Both the position numbers and the translations under genes were made by a program. A stretch of DNA of 64,000 nt, taken from contig NZ_NJDE01000006.1 of the NCBI RefSeq assembly GCF_002205895.1, forward strand, positions 1 through 64,000. Reading direction: 5' to 3'. Position 1 is the first letter of the stretch, and every line of letters begins with the position of its first letter. Positions 54,500-62,263 of this stretch are shown piece by piece. The notes beneath the pieces are model-generated. The model was not told where the DNA came from. It worked only from the letters and a program-made list of their open reading frames with translations, and searched no databases. The DNA comes from Saccharibacillus sp. O23 (GTDB taxonomy: Bacteria; Bacillota; Bacilli; Paenibacillales; Paenibacillaceae).

Positions 54500-56146
54500 A
54501 TGTTAGGCGGAAATCGGATTTTTCTTAGAAATTTTGCGGAAGCGTCTGCCCATGTCGTAAACCTGCTCGGGCGGCGTCTGGAAGCCGATACCGTGATGGT
54601 CGTCTCCGGCGAAGGGCCGATCGGTACCGTCGTCGAAGTCTTCAATCGCGAGCTTCCGCTGGCGCGCGAAGGCCAAGAGATTCCGTTCGGTTCCGAGTTC
54701 TTCGCAAGTCTGGCGGACGCGCGTCGGGATCTGCCGGTCGTGATCCCGCAGACGTCGAAGCATTCCTTGACCCGCGCGCAATACCCGGCTGAAGGAGCGG
54801 AAGAACGTTCGCTGATCGGATTCCCGCTTTCTTATTCCGACGGCCGCAAGTTCGGCGGATTGATCATGCTCGGCGCCGAAGGCTTTTTTGAAAAGGGAGA
54901 TCTGGAATTGGCGGCTTCGATGGTCTTGTTTCTGTCTTACGCAGCGGAATCGGAAGGGCGGCAGCAAGAAGACCGGGAGCGGATCGATCGATTGAACGCG
55001 GACAAGCAGAACATGGAAGCGGCGGCCGAAGCCTATCGGGGAGAAGCGCAGGCTGCCAGACAGTCGACGCAGCAGAAAGCGGATTTTCTTGCTTTTATGA
55101 CGCACGAGATTCGCAATTCGCTTAACGGCAGCATCGCGATGAGCGATCTGCTCGCTTCGACGGAACTCGAGCCGCAGCAGCAGGAATATCTGGAGATGAT
55201 CCGATCCAGCAATCAGTTCTTGATGACGTTGGCCAACAATATTCTCGATTACAGCAAACTGGAAGCGGGCAAGCAAAGTCTGGACGTTTCGCTGCTCGAT
55301 CCGGCTTCGACCATCGAGGACGTGGCTTCGTTGATGGCGCCGCGAGCGATCGAGAAGCGGGTCGAACTGATTCTGGACGTCGAAGATCGGCTGCCGATGT
55401 TCGTGCAAGGAGACGCGGGGAAGCTGCGCCAGATTCTGCTGAATTTATTGGGCAATGCCGTGAAGTTCACGCATCAAGGCGAGATCTTGGTCAAGGTGCA
55501 TCAAGCTCCGCCCGAGTCGGAAGGCGAGATTCGCCTCGAGGTCTCGGTTCGGGATACCGGAATCGGGATCGCGGCGGATAAGCTGGCCGGATTGTTCCAG
55601 ACCTATCAACAGGTACACGATTCCGAAGGTCGATCGCATTACGGCGGCACGGGTCTGGGCCTCGCCATTACCCGCAACCTGATCGAACTGATGGGCGGCC
55701 GAATCTCGGTGTTCAGCGCGCCCGGAGTCGGAACGGACTTTCAGGTGAGCCTGCCTTTCGCGCCGTATGCCGAGTTCGACAGTACCACGATGGCTCCGCT
55801 CAAACTCAACGATCTGCGCGTACTCGTGGTAGACGACAATCCGACGGCGCTCGCCGTGTTGGAACGACTGCTGTCCGCTTGGGAAGCCTGCCCTTCCGGA
55901 GCGAGTACGGCCGAAGAAGCTCGGTCTCTGCTCGACCGGGAGACTTTCGATCTGGTTCTGCTCGACATGCATTTCCTCGATTTGGCCGAAACCATCTCCG
56001 ATTCGACCGGCGCGCCTCCTATCGCGCTTCTGGCTCCGTTAGGCACCGCCCCGCAGCTGTCGAACATGTCCGATGTTCGCTTCACCGTGTTTAAGCCGCT
56101 GCGTCGGCTTCAGCTCTACAGCGCGTTGTCCGCGATCAAATCGTAA
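54500..56146 (+). CDS. Orphan cytoplasmic hybrid histidine kinase (GAF-HisKA-HATPase-REC)
   Basis: A 548-aa protein with no membrane helix. GAF-like sensor (about 15-150), a short coiled coil (about 150-190), HisKA with FMTHEIRNSLNGSIAMSDLL (His near 205; RNSL instead of the usual RTPL), HATPase (LLNLLGNAVKFT, DTGIGIAADKLAGLF, GTGLGLAITRNLIELMGG) and a C-terminal receiver (about 440-545) with the acidic DD of VVDDNP and Asp in LVLLDMHF. No partner regulator or Hpt gene adjoins it. GGGAGG is 6 nt before the ATG. Signal unknown. Confidence 0.9.
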   Translation: MLGGNRIFLRNFAEASAHVVNLLGRRLEADTVMVVSGEGPIGTVVEVFNRELPLAREGQEIPFGSEFFASLADARRDLPVVIPQTSKHSLTRAQYPAEGAEERSLIGFPLSYSDGRKFGGLIMLGAEGFFEKGDLELAASMVLFLSYAAESEGRQQEDRERIDRLNADKQNMEAAAEAYRGEAQAARQSTQQKADFLAFMTHEIRNSLNGSIAMSDLLASTELEPQQQEYLEMIRSSNQFLMTLANNILDYSKLEAGKQSLDVSLLDPASTIEDVASLMAPRAIEKRVELILDVEDRLPMFVQGDAGKLRQILLNLLGNAVKFTHQGEILVKVHQAPPESEGEIRLEVSVRDTGIGIAADKLAGLFQTYQQVHDSEGRSHYGGTGLGLAITRNLIELMGGRISVFSAPGVGTDFQVSLPFAPYAEFDSTTMAPLKLNDLRVLVVDDNPTALAVLERLLSAWEACPSGASTAEEARSLLDRETFDLVLLDMHFLDLAETISDSTGAPPIALLAPLGTAPQLSNMSDVRFTVFKPLRRLQLYSALSAIKS

Positions 56147-56331
56147 GCCGGTCGCCGGCCGGACGAAGCTCGGCCGTTTGGCGACCGCAAACCCGAACCG
56201 CCGCGCTTTTCTTCCATCCGGGCCGCCTGCTGCCTCATTCGATCTTTTCCGATTTTTTCGACGGTTCCCGCAAGACGAGTACGCTGACCGGCCATTCGGT
56301 CGACTCGCCCGATAGGATCTTAAGCGCGCGA

Positions 56332-56362
56332 AACAGCCCTCTCCTTTTCGGAAAGGGCTGTT
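56332..56362. terminator. Hairpin between the convergent kinase and amidase genes
   Basis: AACAGCCCT/AGGGCTGTT with a further TCC/GGA, no T-run. A second hairpin, GGCTCG..CGAGTACGTACTCG..CGAGCC, lies at about 56383-56412. Either could end the converging transcripts; neither is a textbook terminator. Confidence 0.45.
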
Positions 56363-56424
56363 CGGCAATTCGCGAACGAAGCGGCTCGGCGAGTACGTAC
56401 TCGATCGAGCCGCCGCATACGCGT

Positions 56425-57738
56425 CTATTTCGAGAAATACAATTGAAGTCCGTCCGCGATCGCTTTGGCCGCGCTGCGGTGGTAATCGTCGCCGGAGATT
56501 TTGCCTTCGTCCGAAGCGTTGGACAGGAAACCCATCTCCAACAGCACGGAAGGCACGCTGTTCTCTCGGATCACTTTGAAATTGCCGAAAGCCAGTCCGT
56601 TATTGCGAATCCCGATTCCGCCTTTCAGCGGAGCTTCGATGGCGCGGGCCAGTCCGAGGTCTTTGGATTCGGAGTAGAAGCAGACCATCGTGCCGTTCGC
56701 GGACGCGCTGAGCGCCGAATTATAATGGATGCTCACGAAAGCGTCCGCTCCCACGGAAGACGAGAGCTGCGCGCGCGAAGCCAGCGAAGGCCGCTGACTG
56801 TTGGAAGTCCGCGTCATCTCGACTCTTGCTCCCCGGGAAACGAGGTAATCGCGTACGTACATAGCCGTCTTGAGATTCAGTTCTTGCTCGACGAGACCGT
56901 AAGTGGTTCCGATGGTGCCGGGGTCGTTGCCGCCGTGACCCGGATCGATCACGATCAGCTTGCCTTGCAGGCTGCCCGACTGAATATCCGCGGTTTTGGC
57001 TTTTGGACTTTGCGCCGCGGCCGTGCTGACATTCACCGCTTTTTGCTTCTGAACCGCGCTTTTGGTCTGCGCGGCCGCGCCGCCTTGCAGATATTTGGCC
57101 GAGACCCAGCCGTAAGCGCCGTAAGACGTCTGAATGCGCGACCAGCCGCTCTGATGGTCCAACACGGTCACGGCATCGTTACGGTTCGCGGAGCCGAGCA
57201 GTTCGTAACTTTTGCCGGGTCCGCTGCGAATGATCACGGCGTTGGCCGTTACCAGCGCTTTGCCGCCGGCCGATACGGAAGAACCTCGGGACGAAGAAGA
57301 AGGGGCGGCGGACACGGTTCTGATGCCGGACGAAGAAGTCGTCACGGTCGCGGAAGCCGCGCTTCCGTCTTCTCTTTTCAAGTAATAACCCGCGACCCAA
57401 CCGGACAGATTCGCGTTCTCGACTTTCAGCCAACCCAGCTTCTCGTCTTTGACCGTCACGACGTCCCCGCTGCGCAGCGAACCGATGACCTTCGTATTCT
57501 CCCCCGCCTGACTGCGCACTTTCAGCGAATCGGTATGCACTTTGGCCGAATACGTATTGTCCGCATGCGCCTCCCCCGGCGCGGCGGTCAATACGAGCGT
57601 CCCCAGTCCGGCCGCCAGCGTGAGCGCGGCGACCCCTTTGACGCGACGTACGCGGATCGGACGACCTCCTCCGACCGTCCGATCCTGAACGTTCGCTTTT
57701 CCTGCTCCGAACTTCGCCGGGCGCTTCAATCGATTCAT
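56425..57738 (-). CDS. Secreted N-acetylmuramoyl-L-alanine amidase with two SH3b domains
   Basis: A 437-aa cell-wall hydrolase. A signal sequence with a long basic N-region (helix VAALTLAAGLGTLVLTAAPG, about 35-55, cleavage near AHA-DN). SH3b domain 1 (about 60-125: DSLKVRSQAG, GWLKVENANLSGWVAGYYL), a Ser-rich linker, SH3b domain 2 (about 160-220: IIRSGPGKSYE, GWSRIQTSYGAYGWVSAKYL), and an Amidase_3 domain (about 258-437). Zinc ligands: His in DPGHGG, Glu in VEQELNL, His in SIHYNS; catalytic Glu in LEMGFLSN. It cleaves peptidoglycan between MurNAc and L-Ala. Confidence 0.93.
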   Translation of the reverse strand: MNRLKRPAKFGAGKANVQDRTVGGGRPIRVRRVKGVAALTLAAGLGTLVLTAAPGEAHADNTYSAKVHTDSLKVRSQAGENTKVIGSLRSGDVVTVKDEKLGWLKVENANLSGWVAGYYLKREDGSAASATVTTSSSGIRTVSAAPSSSSRGSSVSAGGKALVTANAVIIRSGPGKSYELLGSANRNDAVTVLDHQSGWSRIQTSYGAYGWVSAKYLQGGAAAQTKSAVQKQKAVNVSTAAAQSPKAKTADIQSGSLQGKLIVIDPGHGGNDPGTIGTTYGLVEQELNLKTAMYVRDYLVSRGARVEMTRTSNSQRPSLASRAQLSSSVGADAFVSIHYNSALSASANGTMVCFYSESKDLGLARAIEAPLKGGIGIRNNGLAFGNFKVIRENSVPSVLLEMGFLSNASDEGKISGDDYHRSAAKAIADGLQLYFSK

Positions 57739-58098
57739 GGATGTACCTCCGCCTTGTTCGTTATTGGTATTCGTTTATGTACGTTAGCTGTCCGCGCGTC
57801 CCGAATCCGGCAGTCCCCAAACGGTCGGGTCGGGCGCGGCATAAGCCTCTTTACCTGTAAATGCTCACAGTTTCAACTTATAGTACCCGTTTTTGCGCAA
57901 AAAGATACAGGAAAGCGCAAAAATAGTCGAATGGACTTACGAACTTTTGGCGAACAATCCTAATAAATCAGGCCTTTGCGCATAAATTTAAGCATGAAAA
58001 AGAAGCCCGGACGGAAAAAATGCCGTTCGGACTTCGGAAAACGTTCGTTTTTGTGCCGCATCGCGGGACTCGCGAAAGGCTTGGACGAGAAATTCGGA
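57739..58098. other. Gap between pyruvate kinase and the amidase gene
   Basis: 360 nt without a supported gene. It holds the pyk terminator (58002-58035) and the amidase upstream region, which is AT-richer at 57850-57970. No -35/-10 pair is convincing. Confidence 0.4.
58002..58035 (-). terminator. Terminator of pyk
   Basis: On the minus strand GAAGTCCGAACGG/CCGTCCGGGCTTC pairs with one mismatch and one G-T pair, followed by TTTTTC. Confidence 0.7.
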
Positions 58099-59514
58099 TT
58101 ATACGAGCTGCACTTTCATGACGTTCGTGCTGCCGGTCCGACCGATCGGAATGCCCGCGCACAGAACGACGGTTTCTCCCGACTTGATGTAGCCGGATTC
58201 CAGCGCGTTGCGGGTCGCGACTTCGAACATTTCGTCCGTGCTGCTGACTTCTTGGCCTTTGACCGGAACGACGCCGTAGAGCAGGCTCATTTTAGGCAGC
58301 GTTTTTTCGTTCTGCGTCACGGCGATGATCGGAGCTTTCGGGCGGTATTTGGAGATCATGCGCGCCGTAAAGCCGGATTCCGTCGAGATGATCAGCGCAG
58401 CCGCGTCGAGGACGAGCGAAGCGTTAACCGAGCTTTGGCTGACCACTTCGGTGATGTCGTTCAGGTGCAACGCGCGTTTGCTGTTGAACTGCACGTCGTA
58501 GTCGATCATCGTTTCGGCTTTGGCCGCTACGGCCGCCATCGTGCGTACGGATTCGAGCGGGTATTTGCCCGCGGCGGATTCGCCGGAGAGCATCACGCAG
58601 TCCGCGCCTTGCAGCACGGCGTTCGCCACGTCGCTGACTTCGGAACGGGTCGGACGCGGGTTGACCTGCATCGACTCCAACATATGCGTAGCGACGATAA
58701 CCGGTTTGCCGGCCAGATTGCATTTGTCGATCATGAGCTTCTGCGCGGCAGGAACGTCCTGCACCGGTACTTCGACGCCGAGGTCGCCGCGGGCAACCAT
58801 GATGCCGTCGGAAGCTTCGATGATGTCGTCCAGATTGTCCATGCCTTCTTGGTTCTCGATCTTGGAGATGATTTGCACGTGCTCCGCGCCTTTTTCGGCC
58901 AGAATGCGGCGAATCTCGCGGATGTCGTCGCCTTTGCGCACGAAAGAAGCGGCGATAATTTCAACGTTTTCGCTGAGGCCGTAGTTGATATGCATCACGT
59001 CGCGCTCGGTTACGCCCGGCAGGCTGGTCTTGACGCCCGGCAGGTTCACGCCTTTGCGAGGTTTCAGGCGGCCGCCGTTCAGGATTTTGCAGTAGATCTC
59101 CGTGCCTTCGACGCTGAGTACGTCCAGCGCGATCAGGCCGTCGTCGATCAGGATGCGGTCGCCCGCTTTGAGGTCTTCGTTCAGCTTCGGATAGTTGACG
59201 CCGATGCGTTCCGCCGTGCCGAGCACTTCCAGTTCGGTCGTGAGGATCAGTTCGCTTCCGGCTTCGAGCTGCACGTATTCGTCTTGGAACTTGCCGATGC
59301 GGACCTCCGGTCCCTTGATATCCATCATGATCGGCACGAAGGTGTTCAGTTCGGACGCGGCTTGGCGCACCTTGCGGATGCGTTCGCTGTGATCGGCCGG
59401 TTCGCCGTGCGCCATGTTCAGGCGGGCGACGGTCATGCCGGACTTGATCATTTCTTTGAGCATTTCCACGGAATCGCAGGCAGGTCCCATCGTACATACA
59501 ATCTTGGTTTTCAT
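58099..59514 (-). CDS. pyk: Pyruvate kinase, short form with altered K+ site
   Basis: A 471-aa enzyme converting PEP and ADP to pyruvate and ATP. Catalytic features are intact: Lys in IISKIENQEG, ARGDLGVEVP, VIVATHMLESM and MLSGES. It lacks the extra PEP-utiliser domain found at the end of many Bacillus pyruvate kinases (about 585 aa). The potassium-site motif NFSHG is changed to NMAHG (Ser to Ala) and DTKGPE to DIKGPE, while the Glu linked with K+ dependence is kept. It may be a second isozyme. AGGAGG precedes the ATG by 12 nt. Confidence 0.93.
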   Translation of the reverse strand: MKTKIVCTMGPACDSVEMLKEMIKSGMTVARLNMAHGEPADHSERIRKVRQAASELNTFVPIMMDIKGPEVRIGKFQDEYVQLEAGSELILTTELEVLGTAERIGVNYPKLNEDLKAGDRILIDDGLIALDVLSVEGTEIYCKILNGGRLKPRKGVNLPGVKTSLPGVTERDVMHINYGLSENVEIIAASFVRKGDDIREIRRILAEKGAEHVQIISKIENQEGMDNLDDIIEASDGIMVARGDLGVEVPVQDVPAAQKLMIDKCNLAGKPVIVATHMLESMQVNPRPTRSEVSDVANAVLQGADCVMLSGESAAGKYPLESVRTMAAVAAKAETMIDYDVQFNSKRALHLNDITEVVSQSSVNASLVLDAAALIISTESGFTARMISKYRPKAPIIAVTQNEKTLPKMSLLYGVVPVKGQEVSSTDEMFEVATRNALESGYIKSGETVVLCAGIPIGRTGSTNVMKVQLV

Positions 59515-59700
59515 GGTCGGTAAAAGCCTCCTAATGTTCTTCAGCTTCGAGGTTGTTGTCCGCCCCGAAGCTCAAGCGTAATCACCGGTTCGGCGTCGGG
59601 TCCATCACTTATGTTATACCCGCTACGGGCAGATTGATTGGCGCTTACAACAACCTTATGCCCTTATTGTACCGTCCGCGCAGACAGGATGAAATGACAT

Positions 59701-59726
59701 ATAGTACAATGTAGGAAACATAGTAC
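59701..59726. promoter_or_regulatory. ATAGTAC direct repeat before an AraC gene
   Basis: ATAGTAC occurs at 59701-59707 and 59720-59726, overlapping a TACAAT -10-like element. Direct half-sites about two helical turns apart suit AraC-family binding, so autoregulation is possible. Confidence 0.3.
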
Positions 59727-59747
59727 GACGGGCGAAGGAGGACTCCC

Positions 59748-60527
59748 ATGCTGAAAGTCGAAGACGTGCATCAGGATAACGGGACGGAATGGTACGAACA
59801 AGCGGAAGGCGGAAAAGACTGTTATTTGCTGGCGCTCGAAACCTACGGCAAATGCATCTATTGGGTGGACGGGGAGCGCAATATTCTGGAACGCGGGGAC
59901 GTGCTGATCATTCCGGCGCATACGCCTTATTACGGCAAAAGCGTTCCAACGCTGACCCATACCAAGACGGTGGTGGACTTCACGGTATCGACGGAAGACG
60001 CCGAAGCGCTGCCGCTGCTGCGTCACGGCCGGCCGTACAAACGGCGCCTCGGACGTTACGAATCGGTGCACGAACGCATTCGGGTGCTGCGCGAACAGTG
60101 GAACGATCAGCCGTCGTATTACGAGCTGATGGCGCAGTCCATCTTGACCGAGCTGTTGATCGATATCAGCCGGGAATTCGATCGCGGCTTGATCCAGACG
60201 GAGAAGCAGCGGCATGTGGAGCATATGAAGCGGTACATCGAGCGCAATTACCGGGAAAAGATCACGAAGGAAGTGCTCGCCGAAGTCATCGACCGCACGC
60301 CGAACTACGCCGCTTCGCTGTTCAAGGAAGTGACGGGACGGACGATCAGCGAATGCGTGCACCGGCAGCGGATGAAGCGCGCCGTCTACATGCTGGAAGA
60401 ATCGCGCCTGAACGCCGCGGAGATCGCGGAATTTCTGGGGTACAAAGACGCCTCGTATTTCTACCGGATGTTCAAGAAGATCACGGGAGGCTCGCCTTCG
60501 GCGCTGCTGAAAGAACGGCGGACGTAA
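59748..60527 (+). CDS. AraC family regulator
   Basis: A 259-aa protein with an N-terminal cupin-type sensor (YLLALETYGKCIYWVDGERN, LERGDVLIIPAHTPYYG) and a C-terminal AraC DNA-binding domain (about 160-257: KITKEVLAEVIDRTPNYAAS, then LFKEVTGRTISECV and AAEIAEFLGYKDASYFYRMF). AAGGAGG is 6 nt before the ATG. It is divergent from pyk. No clear terminator follows; the 238 nt to the next gene show no other feature. Ligand probably a sugar or metabolite. Confidence 0.9.
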   Translation: MLKVEDVHQDNGTEWYEQAEGGKDCYLLALETYGKCIYWVDGERNILERGDVLIIPAHTPYYGKSVPTLTHTKTVVDFTVSTEDAEALPLLRHGRPYKRRLGRYESVHERIRVLREQWNDQPSYYELMAQSILTELLIDISREFDRGLIQTEKQRHVEHMKRYIERNYREKITKEVLAEVIDRTPNYAASLFKEVTGRTISECVHRQRMKRAVYMLEESRLNAAEIAEFLGYKDASYFYRMFKKITGGSPSALLKERRT

Positions 60528-60765
60528 CGATAAGAGCCGCTCGAAAAAATTCCGATCATGACCGAAAAGCCGCATATAAGGAAGCGGGCTGGAAATCGTT
60601 CGGAAAAATAAAACGCGTATCATGCGCCCGCAGGATATCGAGAAGCTGTCGGCTTTTTACGGAGCGATAGGATCGGCGGCAAGCTCGCGGCGCGGGCCGA
60701 ACCGAACGTATCGGGATTCTCGCCGGGCCGCGCGCGTACGCCCGAATAACGGGATCGGCGGCCGG

Positions 60766-61623
60766 TCAGACAGGTTCCGCCGCGCCTTCTTCGCGATAAG
60801 CGGTCGGCGAGACGCCGCAGACGCGCTTGAACATCTTCGAGAACAGGAACGGGTCGGGATAGCCGACCGACCGGGCCACGTCGCTGACCGACAGCGACGG
60901 GTTGCGCAGCAGTTCCCGCGCGCGCCGCATGCGGTATTGCAGCACGAAGGTCTGAAGCGGCACGCCGTAGGCGTGCTTGAACAGGCTGGACAGGTAGGTC
61001 CGGTCCAGTCCTACGGCGCGGGCGATGTCTTCCGCGCCCAGCTTGCGGCTGTAGCCGTTCTCGATCACGGCTGCGGCCTTGGCCAGATGCGCCTCCCGTG
61101 CCGGGGGAGGCGCGAGGCGGCGCGCCGTAGGCTGCGGCGCGCCCGCGACCAGCGCGGCCAGCAGGCGGTACACTTCCGCCTGCGCGAGCAGGTCGCCGCC
61201 GGGCTGCTCGCGTGCCTCGAGCAGCTTGGCGTAGAAGCCCTCGAACGGCGGCGGATCGGCCGCCGTGAACACGGGCGAGCCGGCCGACAGCCCGGCCCGC
61301 TCGAGCAGCGCGCGGATATGCAATCCGCGCAAGCCGACCCAGGCGTAGATCCACGGATCGCGGAGATCCGCCTCGTAGTGCACGAGCGTCTCGGGCGAGA
61401 TCAGGAAGCCCTGCCCGGCCGCGAGCGGATATTCGCGGCCTTCCGAGCGGAAGATCCCCCGGCCGCTCTGGATGTAATGCAGGATGAAGGTGTCGCGCAG
61501 CCCGGGACCCCAAGAATGTCCCGGCGCGCATTCTTCGCGCCCGTAGAAGATCAGGGAGACTTCCGCGGGGATGCGTCCCGAAGACGACTCTTCGGACGGA
61601 TGGATGAAATGTTCGTCGGGCAT
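60766..61623 (-). CDS. AraC family regulator, probable regulator of the GH4 gene
   Basis: A 285-aa protein with an AraC arabinose-type sensor domain (about 20-150: LHYIQSGRGIFRSEGREYPL, AAGQGFLISPETLVHYEADL, PWIYAWVGLRG) and a C-terminal AraC domain (about 185-280: LGAEDIARAVGLDRTYLSSL, FKHAYGVPLQTF, VSDVARSVGYPDPFLFSKMF). The PWIYAWVGLRG block is typical of sugar regulators next to GH genes. The start at 61623 is 13-14 nt after AAAGGAG; longer in-frame starts at 61675 and 61941 are possible. Divergent from the alpha-galactosidase gene. Confidence 0.88.
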   Translation of the reverse strand: MPDEHFIHPSEESSSGRIPAEVSLIFYGREECAPGHSWGPGLRDTFILHYIQSGRGIFRSEGREYPLAAGQGFLISPETLVHYEADLRDPWIYAWVGLRGLHIRALLERAGLSAGSPVFTAADPPPFEGFYAKLLEAREQPGGDLLAQAEVYRLLAALVAGAPQPTARRLAPPPAREAHLAKAAAVIENGYSRKLGAEDIARAVGLDRTYLSSLFKHAYGVPLQTFVLQYRMRRARELLRNPSLSVSDVARSVGYPDPFLFSKMFKRVCGVSPTAYREEGAAEPV

Positions 61624-61658
61624 AAGACGGAGGCAGCTCCTTTCGGTGGATGAAGCCG

Positions 61659-61846
61659 AATGTTGACTTTTCGGCATGATTTTATGCTCTTTTGGGTGGC
61701 GAACGGCGGGAATGTTGACGAAATGCACATATTTTAGAGGCTTGGGGCCGTTTTTGAGCGAATACCGACGGAAATGTATGCAAAACGGCAGCATTTGCGC
61801 TGAAATGGCGAGAATTCCGCGGAATTGCGAGCGTTTGGTCAACATT
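61659..61846. promoter_or_regulatory. Three AATGTTGAC sites, candidate AraC operator
   Basis: AATGTTGAC occurs at 61659-61667 and 61711-61719 (52 bp apart, five helical turns) and inverted at 61838-61846. The first two are also preceded by G. Three copies of a 9-mer in 200 bp are very unlikely by chance. They lie directly upstream of the AraC gene. Confidence 0.5.
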
Positions 61847-61923
61847 TTTCGCAAAAGCGTTTGCGAATCGGTTGAATTTCCAGCGGAAGCGGCTGGATTG
61901 GAACAAGCTCTAAACGAGCTTGA

Positions 61924-62161
61924 TTCGAAGAAGCGGAACAAACCTCGTTTGATTGGAAGCCGCTCTCGGAAGAGGAAAAGGGAAATTCCCTTCTTCCTGA
62001 ATGGATTAAGGTCGCTGAATTTGTAACGAGTTTTATTCGAAGAAGCGGAACAAACCTCGTTTGATTGGAAGCCGCTCTCGGGAAACGATCGAAAGTCGGT
62101 TGGACCGTCCGACTTTCGATCCTCTGATTGAAGGTCGCTGAATTTGTAACGAGTTTTGTTC
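61924..62161. repeat. Tandem structured repeat upstream of the GH4 gene
   Basis: Two units, 61924-62038 and 62036-62161. The left 46 nt (61924-61969 and 62036-62081) and right 27 nt (62008-62034 and 62131-62157) are identical. Between them each unit has a different hairpin: AAGGGAA/TTCCCTT with GGAAG/CTTCC in unit 1, and the perfect 13-bp GATCGAAAGTCGG/CCGACTTTCGATC in unit 2. The conserved ends also pair (GAACAAACCTCGTT/AACGAGTTTTGTTC, one mismatch), so each unit is a long palindrome. A shorter related hairpin, CAAGCTC/GAGCTTG, precedes at about 61903-61922. Confidence 0.8.
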
Positions 62162-62224
62162 TTATATTATAACAAAAACACCTTCCATTACTCCATGTCT
62201 TCCTGTAAGCGCTCCCGTTATAGT
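62144..62224 (+). promoter_or_regulatory. Candidate promoters and cre-like site of the GH4 gene
   Basis: TTGTAA (62144-62149), 17 bp, TTATAA (62167-62172) is one option; it overlaps the right arm of the second repeat unit. A second -10-like TATAGT is at 62219-62224. TGTAAGCGCTCCCG (62204-62217) matches 12 of 14 positions of the CcpA cre consensus, suggesting catabolite repression. Confidence 0.45.
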
Positions 62225-62263
62225 GGAGACATCAACGCAACCGACACAGGGAGGCTGAAAAGA

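Larger units (their letters stand above)
61624..62263. other. Long divergent regulatory region between araC-type and GH4 genes
   Basis: 640 nt with no supported gene. It contains three AATGTTGAC sites, the inverted repeat TTCGCAAA-AGCG-TTTGCGAA (61848-61867), the palindrome AATTCCGCGGAATT (61813-61826), a tandem structured repeat and the GH4 promoter area. A 116-codon frame at 61676-62026 on the plus strand runs through these repeats and is judged spurious. Confidence 0.55.

Noticed and set aside
61676-62026. 116-codon plus-strand frame between the AraC and GH4 genes
   Set aside because: It runs through inverted and tandem repeats, has no ribosome site and biased Arg/Lys/Ser composition.
61924-62161. 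Insertion sequence or MITE ends
   Set aside because: No transposase, and target-site duplications are not visible; the overlap of units by 3 nt fits tandem duplication better.
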